NCBI RefSeq assembly: GCF_034353875.1
Contig: NZ_CP133784.1
Location: forward strand, 3,314,501-3,378,500
Direction of reading: 5' to 3'
Origin: Pseudomonas sp. MH9.2
GTDB lineage: Bacteria > Pseudomonadota > Gammaproteobacteria > Pseudomonadales > Pseudomonadaceae
DNA: 64,000 nucleotides
This document shows, in pieces, positions 17,265-26,400 of this stretch. The notes under the pieces were generated by a model that searched no databases, was not told the DNA's origin, and worked only from the letters and a program-made list of their open reading frames with translations. Position 1 is the stretch's first letter, and the number at the start of each line of letters is the position of its first letter. The position numbers were made by a program, and so were the translations under genes.

Positions 17265-19361
17265 ATGAACGTGCCCGCGCTGCGAGCGGATTTGCAGCTG
17301 TCGGCGGCTGCCCCGGCGCTGGACGGTTCGCCACGCTGGACCCTGGCTGACCCGGTGCGTGGGCGTTACTTCAAGCTCGGTGCGGCGGCAATTCGCTTGC
17401 TGCGCCATTGGTCGCTGGGTGATGCCAGCAAAGTTTTGGCTGCTGCCAATCAGGAACCTGGTCTTCCATTGGTCGGGCATGAGCTTGACGAGCTGCTGAG
17501 CTTTCTGCGCGCCCATGACCTGATTGCCGCACTGGATCAGGAGCAGCGCGACAGTTATATGCGCAAGGCGGCCGCCCAGCGTCAGGGCGTTTGGCAGATG
17601 CTGCTGCATCAATACCTGTTTTTCCGAATCCCGCTGTGGCGCCCCGATGCTTTCCTCAATCGCGTCTGGCCGTGGCTCGAACGTTATGGCTCGCGTCTGC
17701 TGCGCTATGGCTTACCCCTCACCCTGGGAACTGGCGTGTTTCTGGTGGCGCGTGATTGGGACCGTTTTCTGTCGACGTTTCCGCATTTGTTCAGTCTCGG
17801 CGGCGCGATGGCGTTCGGCATCGCGTTATTTTTCGCCAAACTGTGTCACGAATTCGGTCATGCATTCATGGCCAAGCGTGCCGGTTGCCGGGTACAAAGC
17901 ATGGGCGTGGCATTCATGGTTATGCTGCCGTTGTTTTATACCGATGTCAGCGATGCCTGGCGGGTCAATGATCGCCGTTCACGGCTGCTCATTGGCGCGG
18001 GTGGCGTGCTGGCTGAGTTGGTCTTGGCCTGCATCGCCTTGCTGGTCTGGTCACTGCTGCCCGACGGCCCGGCGCGTACCGCTGCGTTCATGCTGGCCAG
18101 TGCGACCTGGCTGACCACGCTGGCGGTGAACCTCAACCCATTCATGCGCTTTGATGGTTATTTTCTGCTCAGTGATTTGTGGCAGGTGGACAACCTGCAA
18201 GGTCGCGCCTTCGCTCTGTGCCGCTGGCGCTTGCGTGAGGTCCTGTTCGGTTATCAGCAACCGGCACCGGAGCCGTGGTCTCCCGCCATGCAACGTCGAC
18301 TGTTGTTGTGGGGGTATTTCTCCTGGCTGTGGCGCGCAGCGTTGTTCTTTGGCATTGCGCTGGCGGTCTATCACCTGTTCTTCAAGCTGCTCGGCATCTT
18401 CCTGATGATGGTCGAGTTGGTGTGGTTCATCTTCCTGCCGATTTGGAAAGAAATGCGCATCTGGTGGAAAAGTCGCGAATACGCCCATAACGCTCGCGCC
18501 CTGTTCAGTTTGCTGGGTTTGCTGGCAGTTATTGCCGTACTGGTATTGCCATGGCGCAGCAGTGTCGAGTTGCCGGCGATGCTTGAAGCCGGACGTGTCA
18601 GTGCGCTGCACACGCCTATCGCGGCGCGGGTCAAACGAGTGAACGTGCAGGACGGGCAGCGCATCGAGGCAGGGGCGGTTTTGATCGAGCTGGAGTCGCC
18701 GGATCTGGACTCGCGCCAGACCATCGTGCGTCGGGAGATAGATATTCTGCAGCTGCAATTACGGCGTCAGGCCGGACGTAGTGAAACGGTGGCCGATGTG
18801 GGCATCTTGGAGCAGCGGCTGGCTGAAGCGGTGGCTCAATACCGTGGACTGGTGGCGCAGCGTGAGCGTCTGCTGGTGCGTGCGCCGCAGGCCGGACAGG
18901 TGCGTGATCTGTTACCAGAACTGAGCGTCGGGCGTTGGGTATCGACCAAGCTGCCATTGGCGCGCGTGGTGGAGGACGGTGTCCGGCTGCGAGGCTATCT
19001 GGCTGAGGAAGCATTGTGGCGTGTTGCGTCGGGCGCGGAGGGACGTTTTATTCCTGATGACCCGATGCGCCAGGCTATCCCTGTGGCGCTCCTGGAGGTG
19101 GACGCCAACGGCGTGAACTATCTGGATCTGGAAGCCCTGGCCTCCGATCACCATGGGCCAATTGCCGTTCGCCGCGATGAAAGCCACCGCGCCGAACCTG
19201 TGCAAGCGCAATACGGCGCACGCTTGAGCATTCTGCAACCCACGCCTACCCCAAATCAGCCCCTGCGTGGTTTGGTGGTGTTGCAGGGGCGCAGTGAGTC
19301 GCTGCTGGGCAATGCCTGGCGTCGATTGGCGGCGTTGGGCGTGCGGGAAAGCGGTTTCTAA
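17265..19361 (+). CDS. M50 site-2-protease-like membrane peptidase fused to HlyD-type adaptor
   Basis: 698 residues. N-terminal ~20-95 is a small PqqD-like wHTH-type domain (RWTLADPVRGRYFKLG). A multi-pass membrane core follows with the zinc motif HEFGH at residues 195-199 and, about 90 residues later, NPFMRFDGYF, matching the NPxxxxDG second motif of site-2 proteases. After further helices (about 380-440) comes a periplasmic adaptor part (RVSALHTPIAARVKRVNVQDGQ... VRAPQAGQV). So the zinc site is intact and the protein probably cleaves a membrane-embedded or membrane-near substrate. The obvious candidate is the giant protein at 20493, by context only. Confidence 0.82.
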   Translation: MNVPALRADLQLSAAAPALDGSPRWTLADPVRGRYFKLGAAAIRLLRHWSLGDASKVLAAANQEPGLPLVGHELDELLSFLRAHDLIAALDQEQRDSYMRKAAAQRQGVWQMLLHQYLFFRIPLWRPDAFLNRVWPWLERYGSRLLRYGLPLTLGTGVFLVARDWDRFLSTFPHLFSLGGAMAFGIALFFAKLCHEFGHAFMAKRAGCRVQSMGVAFMVMLPLFYTDVSDAWRVNDRRSRLLIGAGGVLAELVLACIALLVWSLLPDGPARTAAFMLASATWLTTLAVNLNPFMRFDGYFLLSDLWQVDNLQGRAFALCRWRLREVLFGYQQPAPEPWSPAMQRRLLLWGYFSWLWRAALFFGIALAVYHLFFKLLGIFLMMVELVWFIFLPIWKEMRIWWKSREYAHNARALFSLLGLLAVIAVLVLPWRSSVELPAMLEAGRVSALHTPIAARVKRVNVQDGQRIEAGAVLIELESPDLDSRQTIVRREIDILQLQLRRQAGRSETVADVGILEQRLAEAVAQYRGLVAQRERLLVRAPQAGQVRDLLPELSVGRWVSTKLPLARVVEDGVRLRGYLAEEALWRVASGAEGRFIPDDPMRQAIPVALLEVDANGVNYLDLEALASDHHGPIAVRRDESHRAEPVQAQYGARLSILQPTPTPNQPLRGLVVLQGRSESLLGNAWRRLAALGVRESGF

Positions 19362-19597
19362 GAATAACGAGCGCACTGGGCTGGCAAGTGCTCATCGGCA
19401 TACTGTTATAAAACGTTATTTTTTCAGGCCGTTACCGAGGGACGGCTCAAGTGTTTTTTCGTCGCCAGAAAACTGCCGAAGAGGCCTGTATTTACGGGGG
19501 GGTTCATCCCGAAAAAGTGCCAGGTGATATCAAAACAATACTAGGCGTATATTCCACGATCCGGTAATCTTGTCCTACAAATGGACTTCCGCAGTGG

Positions 19598-20428
19598 GTG
19601 AAGGGATTAGCAAGTTTTCATTTTATTTCAGGCTTGCCGCGTTCCGGGTCTACCCTGCTCTCCGCTATCCTTCTGCAAAACCCAAAATTCCACGCCGGCA
19701 TGACCAGCCCGCTGGGTTCGTTGTTTTCTGGCGTGCTCGAACAATGCAGTGCGGGCAGTGAGTTCGGTGCGGTTATCGACACCGGCATGCGCCAGCGCCT
19801 GCTGCGTGGGTTGTTCGATTCCTACTACGCCGACAAAGCCGACAAGCCCGTTATCTTCGACACCAATCGCCAATGGTGTGCACGTTTACCTGCCCTCAAG
19901 GAACTGTTCCCCCAGGCCAAGACCATTGCCTGTGTGCGTAACGTTGCCTGGGTGATGGACAGCATTGAGCGGTTGTACCGCGCAAATCCGTTCGAGAACA
20001 CCAAGTTGTTTTCCGACGCGAACGAGCGCAATACCGTTGAGAGCCGCGTCGAAACCCTGGCCCAACGCAACCGCCTGGTGGGGTTCGCCTGGTCAGCGCT
20101 TAAAGAAGCCTATTACGGTGAGCAAGCTGACTCGTTGTTGATCGTCGACTACGAGCTGCTGAGTCAGGCACCCGAGTTGGTCATGCGCCTGGTCTACGAC
20201 TTTATCGGCGAGCCCTGGTTCGAGCATGACTTCGAGAACCTGGTCTATGACGCGCCGGAGTTCGATCAAGGTCTCGGCATGAGTGGCCTGCACAAAGTAA
20301 GACGCAAGGTCGAGATGACACAGCGGCGCACGATCCTGCCGCCAGATATTTTCGAGAAGTACGCAGAGTTGTCCTTTTGGAACGATGGTCGGTCCAGTGC
20401 CGCCAACGTCATCCGTATAAAAAACTGA
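19598..20428 (+). CDS. PAPS-type sulfotransferase
   Basis: 276 residues, cytosolic. The N-terminal GLPRSGSTLLSAIL is the 5'-phosphosulfate loop of sulfotransferases. A later RNVAWVMDSIERL segment fits the 3'-phosphate loop (R...S). The C-terminal RRKVEMTQRRTILPPDIFEKY is like those of bacterial tyrosylprotein- and glycan-type enzymes. The GTG at 19598 is the only reasonable start before an upstream in-frame stop, and its ribosome binding site is poor. It lies between the adaptor operon and the giant DUF4347 gene (64 bases upstream of it), so the two are probably co-transcribed. The acceptor could be the exported protein, a glycan on it, or an unrelated molecule. Confidence 0.85.
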   Translation: MKGLASFHFISGLPRSGSTLLSAILLQNPKFHAGMTSPLGSLFSGVLEQCSAGSEFGAVIDTGMRQRLLRGLFDSYYADKADKPVIFDTNRQWCARLPALKELFPQAKTIACVRNVAWVMDSIERLYRANPFENTKLFSDANERNTVESRVETLAQRNRLVGFAWSALKEAYYGEQADSLLIVDYELLSQAPELVMRLVYDFIGEPWFEHDFENLVYDAPEFDQGLGMSGLHKVRRKVEMTQRRTILPPDIFEKYAELSFWNDGRSSAANVIRIKN

Positions 20429-20492
20429 AACCGCTATCAACTGATAGCGGTCATTCGTTTGAGAGTCTGAGTTTCGAGCGCAGGTGAGCCTC

Positions 20493-23400
20493 ATGTGGTG
20501 GAATAAAGCTAAGTCGTCGAGTGCAAGACAGGTAGCGCCACGGGCGAAAGCTTTGGCTGCGCCATTGATCATGTCGCTTGAGCCGCGAATGCTGTTCGAC
20601 GGTGCGGTCGCCGCGACAGTTGCGGACACCGCTCACGCCGACAGCCATGCCACCACGGACGCCGCCAAGCCAGCGGCGGCGACTGATCATGCTGCCAGCA
20701 ACGATAGCCATCCCCAGACCGATACGGCCGCAACGCCGACACCGACACCGCCTGCTGTCCCAGGGCAGACCGTGGTGTTCGTCGACTCGCGGGTCAAGGA
20801 TTCCGAAAGCCTGCTTAAAGGTGTCGCGGCCGGTACCCAAGTGGTCGAATTACAGGCCGGCAAGGACGGCTTGCAGCAAATTGCCGACTACCTCGACACC
20901 CACCACGGCGTGAGCACCGTTGAACTTATTGCCCACGGCAACTCGGGCGACCTGTGGTTGGGCAGCACCTACCTCTCGGCCGATAACGTCGCGGCACGGG
21001 CCGACGTATTGGCGCGCATCGGCAATGACATGAATGTCGGCGGCGATATCCTGCTCTACGCCTGCAACACCGCCGCGGGCGACAAGGGTATCGGCTTTGT
21101 CGACTCCCTGGCGCAATACACCGGGCGCGATATCGCGGCGTCGACCAACCGCACCGGCCTGGGCGGCGACTGGACCCTGGAAATAGCCACCGGCACCATC
21201 GAAAGCCACAATGTGCTGTCGGCCGATGCCGTGGCTGCCTATCAGTACGGTCTGGCGACCATTACTGTGACCAATGCCGCTGACAGCGGCGTCGGTACGC
21301 TGCGTGCGGCCCTGAATAATGCGGTGACGGGCGATATTGTCACCTTCAACGCCGCCGGCATGACGGTCAACCTGGTCTCGCAACTGACCATCACCAAGAA
21401 CCTCACCGTCGAAGGCGACCTGAACCACGACGGCGTTGCCGATGTGACCCTTAACGGGCAGTACCAGACCCAGGTGCTCAGGGTCAATTCCGGGGTCACC
21501 GCGACCCTGGACGGTCTGATCATTACCAAGGGCCTGGCGGCCGGCAATGGCGCGAATGCCGGGGTCGACGGCACCTCGGTCATGGGTGGCGGTATCGTCA
21601 ACGCCGGTAACCTGACCCTGAACAACGTCACGGTGACCAGCAACGCGGCCTCGGGTGGCGGTGGCGGTGGCGGGGTTACTACGCCTTACGTCGGCGGTGC
21701 AGTCGGCGGTGGCGGTGGCGGTGGCGGTGCCCTTGGCGGGAAAATCGGTGGTCACGGCGGTACCGCAGGCTTCGGTACCGGGGTCTATGCTGGTACCGCA
21801 GGTTCTGCCAACCAAGGCGGTAACGGCGGTAGCTACGACCCCAACTACATGGGCGGTCGCGGTGGCAGCAGCACCGGCGGCTCGGGTGGCTTAGGCGCCT
21901 CCAACTACAGTAACGGCGGGGTTGGCGGCACGGCGAACAATGGCACTATCTCCATTGGCGGCGGCGGTGGCGGCTCCGGTTGGGACAAGCCGGGCCGGGC
22001 CGGCGCCTCGGCCAGCGGCGGTATCTACAACGCGAGTACGGGTACCCTGACCGTCGTCGGCACCTCGGTGATTTCCAATAACATCGCTGCCGGCGGTGGC
22101 GGTGGCGGTGGCGGTGGCTTGGGCGGCTCTGCCGACCCCGGTGGCGCGGCCGGTAAAGGTGTCGGCGCGATCTGGAACAAAGGCACGTTGTTGGTGACCG
22201 CCGCCAACTTTGCGGCGATGACCGGCAACGCCGGCGGCAGCGGCTCCGGCGGTTCGGCGCTGGGCGGCGGCAGCACCGGCGCCAGCGTGGCGTCCGTGAA
22301 CAATATCTTCAATGACGGCGGCACACTGAACACCGCCTATGCCCCGGCACCGACCGCGACCATCGTGGTCTCCAACACCTCCCAGCACATCGGGAGCACC
22401 TCGCTGGTGACCTTCACCTTCAACCAGACGGTGGCGGGGTTCACCAACGCCGACCTGACGATTTCCAACGGTACCCTGGGCACCCTGACTACCAGCGACA
22501 ACATCACCTATACGGCGACCTTCACTCCAAGTGCCAGCGTCACCAGCGCCACCAACCACATCGTCCTCGACAATACCGGGGTCAGCAGCGTGTCGGCAGG
22601 CACGGTGGGCAGCGGCACCACCGCGTCCAACAACTACGCCATCGATACCGTGCGCCCGACCGCGACCGTCACGGTGGTCGCGCCGACGTTGAGCAGCACG
22701 GTCAACTCGACGGTGAACATTACCTTCAGCGAAGCGGTGAGCAGTTTCAGCCTGGCTGACATGTCGGCCTCCAACGGCACCCTGAGCAACCTGAGCACCA
22801 GCGACAATATCCACTGGACCGCGACCCTGACACCGACCGCCAGCAGCAACAGCAGCGGCAATGTCATTACTCTGGATAACACCCTCTATACCGATACCGC
22901 GACCAACGTCGGTACTGGCACGACCACCTCCAACACCTATGCGGTCGACACCGTGCGGCCGACCGCGACCATCGTGGTGGCCAATACTGCGCTGAACATC
23001 GGTGGAACCTCGCTGGTGACCATCACCTTCAGCGAGGCGGTGACCGGCTTCACTACCGCCGACCTGACGGTCGGCGGTGGGACCTTGAGCGGCTTGAGCA
23101 GCAGCGACGGCGGTACCACCTGGACCGCGACCCTGACGCCGACCGCCAGCGTGACCCAAACCGGCGATGTCATCACCCTGGATAACACGGGGGTCAGCGA
23201 TGCGGCAGGCAATGCCGGCAGTGGCACCACCCACTCCAACACCTATGCCGTCGATACCCAGCGGCCGAACGCGACCGTCGTGTTCGCCAACACCAACCTG
23301 GGCGTCGGCCAGACGTCGCTGGTGACCATCACCTTCAGCGAAGCTGTGGTCGGTTTTACCAACGCCGACCTGACGGTCTCCAATGGCACCCTGAGCGCGG

Positions 23401-26400
23401 TGAGCAGCAGCGACGGCGGCATCACCTGGACCGCGACCTTCACCCCGACAGCGAGTATCGTCAGCGCGAGCAACCACATCACCCTGGACAACACTGGGGT
23501 CCAGGATACGGCGGGCAACGCCGGCAGCGGCACTACCACGTCGAACAACGTGGTCATCGACGGCGTGCGTCCGACCGCGACTGTGGTGGTTGCGAACCAC
23601 TCCCTGATCATTGGCCAGACCTCGCTGGTGACCATTACCTTCTCGGAAGCCGTGGTCGGTTTCAGCAACGCCGACCTGACGATCGCCAACGGCACCTTGA
23701 GCGCGGTGAGCAGCAGCGACGGTGGCATCACATGGACCGCGAACTTCACCCCGACGGCGAGCATCACCAACGCCAGCAACGTCATCACCCTGGACAATAC
23801 CGGCTATAGCGACACCAGCGGCAACGCCGGGACCGGCAGCACCAACTCCAACAACTACGCCATCGATACCCAGCGTCCGACCGCGACCATTGTTGTCGCC
23901 GATCCTGCGCTCACGGCCGGCGAAACCTCGTTGGTGACCATCACCTTCAGCGAAGCGGTGACCGGCTTCACCCTGGCCGACCTGAGTGTGAGTCACGGTA
24001 GCTTGAGTGGCTTGAGCACCGGCGATGGCGGTATCACCTGGACCGCGACTTTCACTCCGGGCACCAATACCAGCAGCGCGACCAACGCCATCACCCTGAC
24101 CAATACCGGTATCGCTGACATCGCTGGCAACGCTGGCGCGGGCACCTCTAACTCGGCGAACTTCAGCATCGACACCGTGTTGCCCTCGGCGACCATCGTG
24201 ATGGCGAACCCGTCTCTGAAAATCGGCGACACCTCGCTGGTGACCATTACCTTCAACGAGGCGGTGACCGGGTTCAGCAATGCCGATCTGTCGATTACCA
24301 ACGGCACCCTGGGCGCGGTGAGCAGCAGCGACGGCGGCATTACCTGGACCGCCACGTTCACCCCGTCGGCGAGCATCACCGATGCCACCAACCAGATCAC
24401 CCTGGACAACACTGGGGTCCAGGCGGCCGTTTCGGGCAATGTCGGCAGCGGCAGCAGCGTTTCCAACAACTATGTCATCGACACCCAGCGTCCGACGGCC
24501 ACTGTCGTGGTCGCGACCGATCATCTGGGCATCGGCGGTACATCCCTGGTGACCATCACCTTCAGCGAGGCGGTGACCGGTTTCAGCCTGGCCGACCTGA
24601 CGATCGACAACGGTACCGTGAGCATCCTGAGCACCAGCGACAACATCACCTATACCGCGACCCTGACGCCAGCGGCGGGTATCACCCAGGGCAACAATCA
24701 CATTGTCCTGGACAACAGTGGCGTGGCCGATGGTGCTGGCAACGCCGGCTCTGGCACCACCAACTCGAACACTTACGACGTCGACAGCGTGCGCCCGACG
24801 GCGACCATCGTGGTCGCCAACCCGACCCTGGCGGCCGGGCAGACCGCGCTGGTGACCATCACCTTCAGCGAGGCGGTGACCGGGTTCGACAACAGCGATC
24901 TGAGCGTGCCCAATGGTACCCTGAGCGCGGTGAGCAGCAGCGACGGCGGCATCACCTGGACCGGGACTTTCACCCCGACCAGCAACGTTCACGACACCAC
25001 CAACCTGATCAGCCTGAACAACGCGGGCTATACGGACCTGACCAATAACGCCGGCACCGGCATCACCAATTCGGGCAACTTCACCATCGATACGGTGCGC
25101 CCGACCGCAACCATCGTGGTGGCGGACAACGCCCTGAACATCGGCGAAACCTCAGGGGTGACCATCACCTTCAGCGAAGCGGTGAGCGGTTTTAGCAATG
25201 CCGACCTGACGATCAGCAACGGCACATTGACCGCCGTGACCAGCAGCGACGGCGGTATCACCTGGACGGCGACGTTCACGCCAACCAACGCCATCACCGA
25301 CAGCAGCAACCTGATCAGCCTGGACAACAGCGGTGTGCAGAACGCCTCGGGCAATACCGGCAGTGGCACCACCGACTCCAACAACTTTGCCATCGATACG
25401 GCGCGTCCAACCGCGACCATCGTGGTGACCGACCCTGCCTTGGGCGTCGGCCAGACCACGCAGGTCACTATCACCTTCAGTGAGGCGGTGAGCGGGTTCG
25501 ATAACAGCGACCTGACCATCGATAACGCCACCCTGAGTAATGTCGCCAGCAGCGATGGCGGCATTACCTGGACCGCCACATTGACGCCGTTAGCCGGCAT
25601 CACCGACACCAGCAACATCGTCCGGCTGGGCAATGCCGGCGTTCAGGATCTGTCCGGCAATATGGGCAGCGGCACCACCGACTCCAACAATTACGCCGTC
25701 GACAGCCAACGCCCGACAGCGACTATTGTGTTGAGCGATACGCTCCTGAGAGCAGGGGAAGCCTCGCTGGCAACCATCACCTTCAGCGAGGCGGTGAGCG
25801 GCTTCGACAACAGTGATCTGACCATCGCCAACGGCACTTTAAGTGCGGTGAACAGCAGCGACGGCGGCATCACCTGGACCGCTACGTTCACCCCGACCAC
25901 GGGCCTGACTGATACCACCAACGTCATCACCCTGAATAACACTGGCGTCTCAGACTTGGCTGGCAATGCGGGTGTGGGCACCACCGACTCCGCCAACTAT
26001 GTGGTGGAAACCCAGGTTCCGACCGCGACCATCGTGGTGGCAGATAACGCCCTCAAGGCCGGCGAAACCTCAGGGGTGACCATCACCTTCAGCGAAGCGG
26101 TGAGCGGTTTCACCAACGCCGATCTGACCATTGCCAATGGCTCCTTGAGCAACGTCAGCAGCAGCGACGGCGGCATTACCTGGACCGCGACCTTCATACC
26201 AACGGTTGACGTGACGGACAGTACCAACCTGATCAGCCTGGACAATCGGGGTGTGACCAACGCTTCGGGCAACAGTGGGGTCGGCGTGACCGACTCGAAC
26301 AACTTCACCATCGATACGGTGCGCCCGACCGCAACCATCGTGGTGGCGGACAACGCCCTGAACATCGGCGAAACCTCGCTGGTGACCATCACCTTCAGCG

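Noticed and set aside
16209..17612. 467-codon minus-strand frame across the second and third adaptor genes
   Set aside because: Spans two well-supported plus-strand genes and has no family character.
15166..19361. The three adaptor genes as an RND drug efflux pump
   Set aside because: No RND permease is encoded, and the third gene is a peptidase fusion.
21891..24992. A 1033-codon open frame on the minus strand opposite the giant Ig-repeat gene
   Set aside because: Composition is arginine/glycine/valine-rich repeats that mirror the Ig repeats read backwards; no ribosome binding site, and the plus-strand frame has clear domain structure.
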